DNA of 64,000 nt, taken from contig NZ_CP116341.1 in the NCBI RefSeq assembly GCF_033304595.1, positions 2,397,001 to 2,461,000 on the forward strand, in the 5' to 3' direction. The stretch is from Sporosarcina jeotgali. Its GTDB lineage: Bacteria > Bacillota > Bacilli > Bacillales_A > Planococcaceae. Position numbers and translations under genes: made by a program. The notes beneath the pieces are model-generated. The model had not been told where the DNA came from and made no database searches. It worked only from the letters and a program-made list of their open reading frames with translations. Positions 7,722-15,253 of the stretch are shown piece after piece. Positions within the stretch are counted from its first letter, which is position 1, and every line of letters starts with the position of its first letter.

Positions 7722-8348
7722 TTGAATCCGTTTTTATCCATTTGGAGTCGTCCGACAGAGACGATCCACTATGTACTCAATCATAAGACCCTATCGTATA
7801 GCTATCTCATTCTCATTTTAGCTTCACTTGCAATTGCACCGCTCACCATCACGCAGATGCTTTTCATAGAAGAGATTCCACTTTTAGTAATCCTTCCTAT
7901 CGCGTTTTTCGGATTGTTTATCCTGACAACTGCCGGCTGGTTTTTGAATAGTGCACTCTATACATGGATCGGCAAGTGGCTGGGCGGTACAGGAACTTAT
8001 AAAAAAATGCTTGCGGTTGTTCCGTTAGGTTCACTAACAGCGATCTACATTCTGCCTTTTTCCTGGGCTATGATGGTTGCGTTAATCATACTCAGATACG
8101 CAGAGTCCGATGCAGCTGCGACGGTGTTTGTCGTCCTTTTCGCACTGTCACCCATTCTATTTTTAGGATTGATGGGCCTATCCGTATATGGAACTGTGAT
8201 CATGTCAAAAGCAATTGGGATTGTCCACAACTTTTCTGCCTGGAAAGGATTCGGAACGATTGGAATCCTGATGGGCATCGCTTTTGCACTAAGTTTCGTC
8301 GGATGGATCATCTTAATTGCCTTCTTCTTTATGCTAGCGTCCATATAG
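7722..8348 (+). CDS. Yip1-domain membrane protein
   Basis: A 208-residue integral membrane protein starting at TTG 7722, preceded by GAGAGGAGTTTTCCA. It opens with NPFLSIWSRPTETI, the short amphipathic lead of bacterial Yip1-domain proteins, then shows five hydrophobic segments (about 25-45, 52-75, 100-122, 135-160 and 180-205). LNSALYTWIGKWLGGTGTYKK is the typical loop. The role of bacterial Yip1 proteins is not known. It is monocistronic, with a terminator right after the stop. Confidence 0.8.
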   Translation: MNPFLSIWSRPTETIHYVLNHKTLSYSYLILILASLAIAPLTITQMLFIEEIPLLVILPIAFFGLFILTTAGWFLNSALYTWIGKWLGGTGTYKKMLAVVPLGSLTAIYILPFSWAMMVALIILRYAESDAAATVFVVLFALSPILFLGLMGLSVYGTVIMSKAIGIVHNFSAWKGFGTIGILMGIAFALSFVGWIILIAFFFMLASI

Positions 8349-8349
8349 T

Positions 8350-8390
8350 GAAAAAAGCATCTGTTCCGCGTTCAACAGATGCTTTTTTTA
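8350..8390 (+). terminator. Hairpin terminator of the Yip1-domain gene
   Basis: GCATCTGTT and AACAGATGC pair around CCGCGTTC and are followed by TTTTTTT. Together with the A-run before it the structure may work on both strands. The 200 bases after it (8392-8604) hold no gene I can support. Confidence 0.85.
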
Positions 8391-8604
8391 TGTATGCAGT
8401 CCCCGAACCCACCCTCGCGAAGAGCTGTAAATTAGTGCATGGTAGTTACATTGACAATCTAATTGTACTGGTGTCACTTTACTGGGCATCACTTTTCTGC
8501 GGTCATTAGCCGCAAAGCAGGCCCCGCTGCTTTTCGTGATCCAACTCTCCCTGTTGGCGGGTTTGCACTCACCTTTACAACCTCTCGCTACCGACTGTGT
8601 TGAG

Positions 8605-9063
8605 TTAGTTTAGTAGATCAATATTCCAGTTCATCCCCTGAATCTTCGTATCTATTTCCCGATAGGCTTTCGATAACTGATCGACTTGTTTTTGGAGTGC
8701 CTTTACGCTTACTGTACTAATGATTCGAATTTCAGACTGGCTGTATCGATCAACATGCTGGGATGCCTCTTCCACCACTTTTGCTAGGACCGATCGCTGA
8801 TCAAAAAGCTGATCACGTTCAGTTAATGCATCCGCAAGTGTTCGGTCTTCATCAAATTTAATTTCGCAATTGGTTCGATTAATTCTTTTAATTAATGAGG
8901 TAAGCTCTTGACGGATTTCCGCGAGTTCCGATAGCATCTCATTCGGATCCTCATAAGGCGCATCGCCCTCTTGAACTTTCAAATTCATTAGAATTCGTTT
9001 TTTTAACTGTTCAATTCGTTTCTGATAATCCGCCCTTGCGATTAAAGCTTCTGCTAACTTCAT
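8605..9063 (-). CDS. DIP1984/septicolysin-family protein
   Basis: A 152-residue, almost wholly helical, charged protein. MKLAEALIARADYQKRIEQLKKRI, then DPNEMLSELAEIRQELTSLIKRINRTN and LADALTERDQL, is the signature of the DIP1984 family, some members of which are annotated septicolysin. TAGGAGG lies 8 bases before the ATG. No signal peptide is visible, so a cytoplasmic coiled-coil role is more likely than a secreted lysin. The family function is not established. Confidence 0.8.
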   Translation of the reverse strand: MKLAEALIARADYQKRIEQLKKRILMNLKVQEGDAPYEDPNEMLSELAEIRQELTSLIKRINRTNCEIKFDEDRTLADALTERDQLFDQRSVLAKVVEEASQHVDRYSQSEIRIISTVSVKALQKQVDQLSKAYREIDTKIQGMNWNIDLLN

Positions 9064-9158
9064 GTTCGAAACCTCCTAAAGCCAATCTGTATAATATTGT
9101 TATTCTGCATCCAACTGATTACTCCTCTTTTTGGCACTATTCGTAAACGGAATCCGAT

Positions 9159-9593
9159 CTAGTACTTGCTTCGACTCGTAAATCTGACGATCATTCCTGC
9201 CACAATCAGACTGAACACCAAATGACTCAATGTCCAGTAGAACCAAGCCATCCCGTCATCCGCAGCTGGAGGCTGATCGGTAAGCAGCGTCAAGAAATAT
9301 AAAATACCGCTCCCTGCAGTATAGACCGCAACATACGGCCACATTTTGTATTGCCAGCCGAACAATTTCAATATGTAGAACAAACCGATGACACTCGCAA
9401 TGCAAAAAACGAAGTGAAAGACGATGCCAAACCAGGTGCTGTCCTGCCAGATATGGATAATCGGAAAGTAGTCGACATTATACAGAAGGATATACGCTTC
9501 ATTTCCTGTTAGTGTATAGACCAACTGCATGAGTGCCGCTAACACTGCGCCGCTTGCCAGTCCGATACCAATCAGCTGCATGAACTGTTTCAT
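9159..9593 (-). CDS. Small membrane protein, four helices
   Basis: About 144 residues from MKQFMQLIGIG; the ATG at 9593 follows GGATGGAGGAACGCGG. Four hydrophobic segments are visible (about 7-27, 50-73, 80-100 and 118-138). It lies 132 bases downstream of the anti-sigma-like gene on the same strand and may be the last member of that sigma operon. I do not recognise the family with confidence. Confidence 0.7.
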   Translation of the reverse strand: MKQFMQLIGIGLASGAVLAALMQLVYTLTGNEAYILLYNVDYFPIIHIWQDSTWFGIVFHFVFCIASVIGLFYILKLFGWQYKMWPYVAVYTAGSGILYFLTLLTDQPPAADDGMAWFYWTLSHLVFSLIVAGMIVRFTSRSKY

Positions 9594-9724
9594 CCGCGTT
9601 CCTCCATCCTTTTCTTCCTGGTCATCTATTCCCTTTTCACCGGCCGCAGTAAACAGCAGCCCCTCCACTTTTGAAAAATAAAAACCATATCCATCTGTTT
9701 GGAATGGATACGGCCTTATCCTTC

Positions 9725-10381
9725 TCACCACAATGGTTCGTTCATCGGATCCTCCAGCTGCAATTCCACATAGAACGGAACCAAGCGGATGTTTAATAGA
9801 GTTAGGAATGCAAGGTAGATAAACACTCCATATATGCCATGTTCAAATAAGTTTGCTGCGATGATCATCACAGGAATGAAAAGTTGGAATAAGCTCATTT
9901 TTTTCCTGGACTTTCTCGTTTGGTAATTCATCTCACTGCAATTCGGACACGCAGTCTTTTCATTTCTGAATGCTTTTTTCAATGCCAGCTTCCGAGACCA
10001 CCCAGCCCCGCAATTCGCACAGACAGGCAGCGTTCTTCCTTCTTTTCGAATACTGCGTTTACACAAGCCGTAGATGATGAGAAACGAGCTTGCCAGCAGC
10101 AGCGTCTTCACCGAGTCATATGCAAGTAAATCTATAATGGTCAGTGTCCCTCCGCCATCTGCTTGTGTAACGGTTGAAGGGTTCTCTTCGTTTCTGTTGA
10201 TCCACACAAAAGCCATAGACAACAATACAAAGGACGAAAGCACAATTCGATATGTCCAAACAGAGCCGCGTGTTTTCGGTTTCCGGCTGTTTTTTACGTT
10301 GTGAATGAGCTCTTGTTTCCGTTTATTGTCGAAGATGATTCTTTGCAGCTCGATATTCAACTGTTCTTTAATCGAATCCAT
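9725..10381 (-). CDS. Probable anti-sigma protein with C-terminal CXXC zinc ribbon
   Basis: A 218-residue membrane protein whose start overlaps the ECF sigma gene by 14 bases. Residues 1-40 are charged (DSIKEQLNIELQRIIFDNKRKQELIHNV) like the sigma-binding leader of small anti-sigma factors. Helices follow at about 43-60 and 85-105. CANCGAGWSRKLALKKAF (about 121-138) and CPNCSEMNYQTRKSRKK (about 144-160) then form a four-Cys pair. This matches the small CXXC-20-CXXC protein family, normally a separate protein. Two more helices follow. The fusion of leader and ribbon is unusual. The anti-sigma role is inferred from the overlap. Confidence 0.65.
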   Translation of the reverse strand: MDSIKEQLNIELQRIIFDNKRKQELIHNVKNSRKPKTRGSVWTYRIVLSSFVLLSMAFVWINRNEENPSTVTQADGGGTLTIIDLLAYDSVKTLLLASSFLIIYGLCKRSIRKEGRTLPVCANCGAGWSRKLALKKAFRNEKTACPNCSEMNYQTRKSRKKMSLFQLFIPVMIIAANLFEHGIYGVFIYLAFLTLLNIRLVPFYVELQLEDPMNEPLW

Positions 10382-10922
10382 GAGAAAATCCCTCCTGTTC
10401 TTCTAATCGCTCTTTCAATTGAATGCGGGCACGTTGAAGCCGCGTTCGAATCGTTGGTTCAGGAGAATTTAACATCTGTGCAATTTCCACCGTTGACGAT
10501 TCTTCGTAATAGTACAACACCAGCACTTCACGATAGATAAGTTTCATAGATAGCAGAGCAGTTAATACAGATTCCGTAGTTTCCTCTTCAATCAAACGTC
10601 TTTCCGGCGTTTTCATCGATTTCGTTCCAATAATCTTTTCTTTCAATAAAACTCGTTTATGTGTCCAGCTTCTTAAATAATCATGGCACCGATTCACAGT
10701 CATCTTAACCAAATAGGTTTTTAAAGAACTTTCTTCCCTAAACTGGTCTGACCGTTGGCAGTAACGAATGAGTACGTCTTGCACGATATCTTCTGCTGTA
10801 CTTTTATTCTTAACATAGACATAAGCGACCCGAAGCAAATAATCGCTGTAATCGTCCACCACTTTTTCGATATTCACGAACGAATCCACCTGCCTTTCTT
10901 CTATAGACGGATGCCGCTTCAT
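10368..10922 (-). CDS. ECF-family RNA polymerase sigma factor
   Basis: A 184-residue ECF sigma. Region 2 is at about 25-95 (YLLRVAYVYVKNKSTAEDIVQDVLIRYCQ, LKTYLVKMTVNRCHDYLRSW) and region 4 at about 120-170 (LLSMKLIYREVLVLYYYEESSTVEIAQML, EPTIRTRLQRARIQLKERL). It is close in style to the B. subtilis YlaC/SigX-type small sigmas. The start is uncertain: the ATG at 10922 has a weak site, while a GTG at about 10874 (reading MNIEKVV) follows AGGTGG. It is translationally coupled to the membrane anti-sigma candidate downstream. Confidence 0.9.
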   Translation of the reverse strand: MKRHPSIEERQVDSFVNIEKVVDDYSDYLLRVAYVYVKNKSTAEDIVQDVLIRYCQRSDQFREESSLKTYLVKMTVNRCHDYLRSWTHKRVLLKEKIIGTKSMKTPERRLIEEETTESVLTALLSMKLIYREVLVLYYYEESSTVEIAQMLNSPEPTIRTRLQRARIQLKERLEEQEGFSHGFD

Positions 10923-10943
10923 TTCCGATTCATTTTATTTCAA

Positions 10944-10975
10944 AAAAACCTGCAGCATCCCCTTCAGGATACTGC
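10944..10975 (-). terminator. Hairpin terminator of the small lipoprotein gene
   Basis: On the minus strand CTGCAGTATCC pairs with GGGATGCTGCAG around TGAA and runs into TTTTTTT, just beyond the stop at 10987. Confidence 0.75.
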
Positions 10976-10986
10976 AGACTGCACGA

Positions 10987-11232
10987 TTATGAACAAGAAG
11001 CGACTGCCATATCATGGTCCCGCTCTTGAATTAGAATATTCATTTGTGCATCCAGTTTAAACTCGATGCCCCTGTCGTCCAGACAATTTATTAAATAATC
11101 CCTGGATGTTTCACTCATGTTTTCATGGTTTCCATAGATGATAAATTCACTTGCCTCATCTGCACACGCACCTAAAGACATCAGCGTCACTAGAGTGACC
11201 AAAGGAATAAAAAACAACTCCTTTTTGTTCAT
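10987..11232 (-). CDS. Small predicted lipoprotein, 81 aa
   Basis: The first 23 residues (MNKKELFFIPLVTLVTLMSLG followed by AC) form a lipoprotein signal peptide with lipobox SLGAC, so the mature protein of about 59 residues should be anchored on the outer face of the membrane. The mature part (SETSRDYLINCLDDRGIEFKLD) is small and acidic with two more Cys. GGGAGAAG precedes the ATG. I know no function. It stands upstream of the sigma/anti-sigma pair on the same strand but is separated from it by a terminator. Confidence 0.7.
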   Translation of the reverse strand: MNKKELFFIPLVTLVTLMSLGACADEASEFIIYGNHENMSETSRDYLINCLDDRGIEFKLDAQMNILIQERDHDMAVASCS

Positions 11233-11448
11233 ATTGTTCTTCTCCCTTCACTAGTTTTCACTGACTCTCATTGTAAAATAGTGTCATGTATCTGCTGCTA
11301 ATTTCAGTATACGAATAAACTAGATTTATAGCTATCTAATTTTGAGCATTTTTGACATTCTTCATGTTTATAAAGTAATTTCTTCACCTGTCTTCAATAT
11401 GTAAAAACATGAAAATCCGGATCTCATTGTGAAATCCGGAAAATGCAG

Positions 11449-12099
11449 TTATGCCAGTTTTTCAGCTTTGGCTGACGCATGGTGTCCATATAAATAAAAG
11501 TTCATGTCCTCATCCACATACGGTTTCAAATTGCGGATTTCTTCCCCCATACGCACAAGGCTCTGATGCTCATAAAATCCAACATTGCAGTCGCTGTCGG
11601 TAAACAAATAATAATTTTCGATTCCGACGGCTTGTGTATATTGTAAAAATCTCTTGTACAGTTCGCCGCCGATTCCATTCCCCCGCTGATCACTGCCAAC
11701 AATGAAAAAGGACAACTCCCCGTCAAATGTCAATTCACTCTGTTTCAACAGCTGCTGATTGAGCTTGTCAAAACCCTCAAAGAGACTTGCAATATGTCGT
11801 CCTTCTTTTGTTCGTTTTAAATTTCCGGTCGCAAACATCGCTTGAGTCGCATATCGCAATGGGGTTTGGAAGTTCTTTTCGACTTTTGCCATGATCACTC
11901 CAACCGCCACTCCATTATTTTCAGCAACACACGTGAACGTTTGGTTTGCGAGACAACCCGCAAGATAGAACGCCGCCATCTGTTTGGCGACTTGCGGTGA
12001 ACAGTAGCTTTCATACTCCCACGTATCACTAATAATCTTCTCAAGAGATGGATAATCCTCTCGTTTAATTTCTCTAAATTGAATACTTGTCTGTCTCAT
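11449..12099 (-). CDS. GNAT-family N-acetyltransferase under MerR control
   Basis: About 216 residues from the ATG at 12099, which follows TTGGAGGATGTCAAC. GNAT features are FFIVGSDQRGNGIGGELYKRFL (strand 4 with the acetyl-CoA loop QRGNGIG) and YYLFTDSDCNVGFYEHQSL, with NPFYEK-like features near the C-terminus. It is transcribed away from the MerR gene at 12190 from a promoter with a 19-bp spacer and central dyad at 12143-12173, the arrangement MerR activators use. It is thus probably the regulated gene. The inducer and acetyl acceptor, perhaps a drug or toxic amine, are not known. Confidence 0.85.
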   Translation of the reverse strand: MRQTSIQFREIKREDYPSLEKIISDTWEYESYCSPQVAKQMAAFYLAGCLANQTFTCVAENNGVAVGVIMAKVEKNFQTPLRYATQAMFATGNLKRTKEGRHIASLFEGFDKLNQQLLKQSELTFDGELSFFIVGSDQRGNGIGGELYKRFLQYTQAVGIENYYLFTDSDCNVGFYEHQSLVRMGEEIRNLKPYVDEDMNFYLYGHHASAKAEKLA

Positions 12100-12142
12100 G
12101 TTGACATCCTCCAAAAAGTTGTTGTTCCTCTTACTGATATTC

Positions 12143-12173
12143 ATGATAAACTGTACAGTAACTGTAAGGTCAA
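12143..12173 (-). promoter_or_regulatory. MerR-type promoter with 19-bp spacer
   Basis: On the minus strand -35 TTGACC (12168-12173) and -10 TATCAT (12143-12148) are 19 bp apart, two more than normal. The spacer holds the perfect dyad TACAGTTACTGTA (12154-12166). Overlong spacers with a central dyad are the hallmark of MerR-activated promoters. The promoter reads into the acetyltransferase and lies just upstream of the merR-type gene. Confidence 0.75.
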
Positions 12174-12189
12174 CAAGGAGGCTCCACTT

Positions 12190-13005
12190 ATGAAAAAACA
12201 AGACCAGCTTCTGTTCACAGCTGGACAATTTGCGAAATTGCATAATCTTAACAAGAGAACACTCCATTACTACGACGACATCGGATTATTTTCTCCAATA
12301 CATGTTGGAGAAAACGGCTATCGCTATTATAGTTATTCACAAAGCCCAACATTGGAAATGCTGCTGACGTTAAGAGAACTCAACATGTCCATTGAGGAAG
12401 TCACGTTGTTTATGAAGAACCGGTCTGCTCAATCATTTCAAGAAATCATCACAAGTAAAAAAAAGGAGATAGCTACCTCTATTGACCGTCTGCGCCAATT
12501 GAAAAGATTATTGACAAGCAAAGAAGAAATGCTCAACTTAGCCGCTCATTCAGAACTGACTCAAATTGAACTTATTGAATGCAAAGAAGAACTTCTAATT
12601 CTTGGTCCTTCCCTTTCAGGAGTTGAAGACGAAGACTATATGAGCATCCTACTCAAGGAATCAAAGAAGATTCGAGATTCCCGTTTCTTTAACAAAACCT
12701 ATGGAACGATGATTTCCTCTGAGAAACTTAAGACACACAACTTTGATGATTATCATTGCTTCTTCACAAAAGTCGATAAGTTACCGAAAGATTTTAATGT
12801 GCACATCAAACCTGCAGGACGCTATATCCAAGCCTTTTGCAAAGGAAATTGGGACCATCTTCCTGAAACCTATGAACATATACTGAAATTCGCTAAAAAA
12901 CAAGGAGTCACACTCACCGGATATTCATATGAAGTCGGGATTAATGAAATGGTCATCAATTCAATCGACGAATACGTTACACATATTCTTGTTCAATATG
13001 AATAA
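12190..13005 (+). CDS. MerR-family transcriptional regulator
   Basis: A 271-residue regulator starting at the ATG at 12190 after AAGGAGGCTCCACTT. The N-terminal winged HTH is FTAGQFAKLHNLNKRTLHYYDDIGLFSP with GYRYYSY following. A coiled dimer helix lies at about 75-115. The C-terminal about 150 residues form a GyrI-like effector-binding region (HIKPAGRYIQAFCKGNWDHLPETYEHIL). This layout is shared with multidrug-sensing MerR proteins such as BmrR. It is divergent from the acetyltransferase and likely activates it through the 12143-12173 promoter. Confidence 0.88.
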   Translation: MKKQDQLLFTAGQFAKLHNLNKRTLHYYDDIGLFSPIHVGENGYRYYSYSQSPTLEMLLTLRELNMSIEEVTLFMKNRSAQSFQEIITSKKKEIATSIDRLRQLKRLLTSKEEMLNLAAHSELTQIELIECKEELLILGPSLSGVEDEDYMSILLKESKKIRDSRFFNKTYGTMISSEKLKTHNFDDYHCFFTKVDKLPKDFNVHIKPAGRYIQAFCKGNWDHLPETYEHILKFAKKQGVTLTGYSYEVGINEMVINSIDEYVTHILVQYE

Positions 13006-13170
13006 CTGAACTGAACTAAACGATCTGAAAAGTAACGACAAAACGCAGTGAATCTCAGTCACTCGTATTCATTTTTAAAAGTAGGCATTTCCCTCATATG
13101 AAAACCTGCCAAGTATCAGTAAGATTAGATGTGAGAACGATTATCAATTAAACCAATAGGAGGAATTCCA

Positions 13171-13869
13171 TTGTCACAAATAACGCTCGACCAACACGTC
13201 TCTGATATTGTCACGGCTATCCCGCAAAGTGCTGACTTGTTCCGCAGCTTACGCATCGATTATTGCTGCGGCGGTAAAATTTCATTGCAAGAGGCAGCTG
13301 CTCAGCGAAACCTAGATCCTTCCGACGTCTTAACACGTGTTCAAGAAATCGAAGAGAAACGAGAAACCCGTGCACAAATGGAGCCTTCCTCCTTTGGGGA
13401 GAAAACACTTATTGCACATATTCAAGAAAAATATCATACTGGCTTGCGTGAAGAACTTCCATTGCTTGCTCCGTACGTCACAAAAGTTGCACGCGTGCAT
13501 GGAGAGAACCATCCGCATTTGCTGCGTGTGCAAGAAATCTTTAAAATACTGCGGACTGAACTGATTGATCATACAGACGATGAAGACCAAAATATCTTCC
13601 CGCTCATTCTTGAATTTTTAGCAAACCCGACACCCGAACTGAGAGAGCAGCTAAAACCTCATGTTACGGAACTGGAACAAGAGCACGATAATGCTGGCCG
13701 GCTCCTTCACGAACTACGGGAAATCACTGACAATTTCACACCTCCCGCGGAAGCCTGCGGCACGTACCGACTCGTGTATGCACGCCTTGAACAGTTTGAA
13801 AAAGATACCTTCCAGCATGTCCATTTAGAAAATAATGTGTTGTTTGACCGAGTACGCGAAGCAATTTGA
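13171..13869 (+). CDS. ric: Iron-sulfur cluster repair di-iron protein (Ric/ScdA/YtfE)
   Basis: A 232-residue protein starting at TTG 13171 after AGGAGGAATTCCA. Residues 1-60 are the ScdA_N domain with the conserved DYCCGG (about 30-35). The rest is a hemerythrin-like four-helix domain with the iron-ligand pattern HIQEKYHTGLREELP, HGENHPHLLRV, LIDHTDDEDQNIFP, LEQEHDNAG and HVHLENNVLF. Ric proteins restore Fe-S clusters damaged by nitric oxide or oxidants and act in the cytoplasm. The gene is monocistronic and ends at a strong hairpin. I did not find a confident NsrR, ResD or Fnr site upstream. Confidence 0.93.
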   Translation: MSQITLDQHVSDIVTAIPQSADLFRSLRIDYCCGGKISLQEAAAQRNLDPSDVLTRVQEIEEKRETRAQMEPSSFGEKTLIAHIQEKYHTGLREELPLLAPYVTKVARVHGENHPHLLRVQEIFKILRTELIDHTDDEDQNIFPLILEFLANPTPELREQLKPHVTELEQEHDNAGRLLHELREITDNFTPPAEACGTYRLVYARLEQFEKDTFQHVHLENNVLFDRVREAI

Positions 13870-13874
13870 TGATT

Positions 13875-13920
13875 AAAAGCCGAGCACTGCGCAGTGTATA
13901 GCGCAGTGCTCGGCTTTTGC
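13875..13920. terminator. Strong bidirectional terminator
   Basis: AAAAGCCGAGCACTGCGC pairs with GCGCAGTGCTCGGCTTTT around AGTGTATA. It separates the converging ric and methyltransferase genes. Confidence 0.92.
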
Positions 13921-13925
13921 ATTCC

Positions 13926-14522
13926 TTACTTTTTCCGTCCAACAAATTGAATGACTGAAGACAACCCGCTATGCCCGGCACCTTCTTCGCGCACGACTTC
14001 TTTCTTTTCAAAGTGTAAATGCTCCCAATCTGAGAACACATCAAAATCCGCCAGTTCATACAAATACGCAATATCTTTCGGTCCGCCTGTTCCGTAATCG
14101 ATTTGCTCTTTTGCATAGACTTCCGTCACAAACAGTCCGCCCGGTTTCACGGCTTGACGAATGCCTTTCAATGTCTGCATCCGCAGTTCTGGATTGAAAT
14201 GACCAAACACACAAATGACTGCGTCGTATTCATCTGTTGACCAATCCGCTTCCTGCAAGTCTTGAACCTTCGTCTTCAGCTGAACGCCCTTTTCCTTCGC
14301 AAGGGCCTGGGCTTTGTCTAATCCGGATTGGGCAAAATCCCAAATCGTGACGTCACACCCTTGTTCCGCTAAAAAGACTGCGTTCCTTCCCTCGCCTTCA
14401 GCAACCGCAAGCACATTCTTTCCAATTGTAAATCGCTCCGCTGCTTCTTGTATGAACACATTCGCCTCTTTGCCAAATACATACTCCGTCTGATTAAAAC
14501 GCTCTTGCCATTTATTCATCAT
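13926..14522 (-). CDS. Class I SAM-dependent methyltransferase
   Basis: A 198-residue methyltransferase. Motif I is VLAVAEGEGRNAVFLAE (about 39-55). A motif II acid follows in CDVTIWDFAQ, motif IV is YDAVICVFGHF, and the post-I region GGLFVTEVYAKEQ is present. The N-terminal WQERFNQTEYVFGKEANVFI is the signature of the TehB-like/tellurite-type SAM methyltransferases of Bacillales. The true substrate is unknown. Its start overlaps the upstream methyltransferase by 11 bases. Confidence 0.88.
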   Translation of the reverse strand: MMNKWQERFNQTEYVFGKEANVFIQEAAERFTIGKNVLAVAEGEGRNAVFLAEQGCDVTIWDFAQSGLDKAQALAKEKGVQLKTKVQDLQEADWSTDEYDAVICVFGHFNPELRMQTLKGIRQAVKPGGLFVTEVYAKEQIDYGTGGPKDIAYLYELADFDVFSDWEHLHFEKKEVVREEGAGHSGLSSVIQFVGRKK

Positions 14523-15129
14523 ACTTCTCCCTTTCCGTCATTCCATTTATCCCTTCAATATACAAAAATAACTTTGCATAATATGATTCTATCTTCGCAA
14601 CTTCAATCCCCGATTTTTTAATCAAATCCAGTGTATCTCGATTTAACTGGCATCCATCGCAAATCTTCTCCCACAAAGGATTCAAGAAATCTTGCGTCTT
14701 GCTGAGCAAGATGGGTTCCATCCGGACATGTTCGAAAAACAACAGGCGGGCTCCCGGTTTACTCACCCGCTGAATTTCCGCGAGTGCTTTCAACGGCTCC
14801 GGGATTGTGCAGAATACAAGTGTGGCAACGACAGTATCGAATGTATCGTCCGCAAACGGCAGGGATTCTGCACCGGATTCATGGATTTGAATCGGAACTT
14901 GTGCACATCTTAGCCGTTCATCCGACCGCTTGCTCATTGAGGGATTGGGTTCAATCGCATCCACTTGAAGCGCATTCTTGTAGTAGGGGAAGTTAATCCC
15001 CGTTCCTGATCCTATTTCTAATACCCGTCCTTCTGCCTTTTCAACGAGGTCCCTTCTAATTTTTTTAAACTGGGACGCTTCCAGCGGTTTCATCGCTGCA
15101 TCGTATATTTTTGGAAACCAAGTTCCCAT
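14512..15129 (-). CDS. Class I SAM-dependent methyltransferase (UbiE/PmtA-like)
   Basis: About 205 residues from MGTWFPKIYDAAMKPLE; the ATG at 15129 follows GAAGGAGGCTCAGTCA. Motif I is VLEIGSGTGINFPYY, then VDAIEPNPSM, DTVVATLVFCTIPEPLKALAEI and GARLLFFEHVR. The pattern IYDAAMKPLEASQFKKIRRDLV is shared with small methyltransferases related to phosphatidylethanolamine N-methyltransferase and to METTL7. Substrate unknown. It is cotranscribed with the methyltransferase that overlaps its 3' end. Confidence 0.88.
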   Translation of the reverse strand: MGTWFPKIYDAAMKPLEASQFKKIRRDLVEKAEGRVLEIGSGTGINFPYYKNALQVDAIEPNPSMSKRSDERLRCAQVPIQIHESGAESLPFADDTFDTVVATLVFCTIPEPLKALAEIQRVSKPGARLLFFEHVRMEPILLSKTQDFLNPLWEKICDGCQLNRDTLDLIKKSGIEVAKIESYYAKLFLYIEGINGMTEREKYDE

Positions 15130-15209
15130 TGACTGAGCCTCCTTCTCACCGGCGTATGTCTTCCAATGTTTGCAACGCAATTCTATACATTATGGTAACA
15201 CGAACAACA

Positions 15210-15253
15210 GAAAAAACCGTTGAAGGAATTTAGTTTCCTTCAACGGTTTTCTT
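15210..15253 (-). terminator. Terminator overlapping the end of the DUF4179 gene
   Basis: AAAACCGTTGAAGGAA pairs with TTCCTTCAACGGTTTT around TTTAGT. The stop codon of the gene ending at 15230 lies in the stem. A-run and T-run flanks allow function on both strands. Confidence 0.85.

Noticed and set aside
8392..8604. Small structured RNA between the Yip1 and DIP1984 genes
   Set aside because: Some local pairings (for example CTGCGG with CCGCAA) exist, but no known RNA class or terminator order fits.
13100..13170. NsrR, Fnr or ResD site upstream of ric
   Set aside because: TGTGAGAACGATTATCA looks suggestive, but the second half does not match a known dyad.
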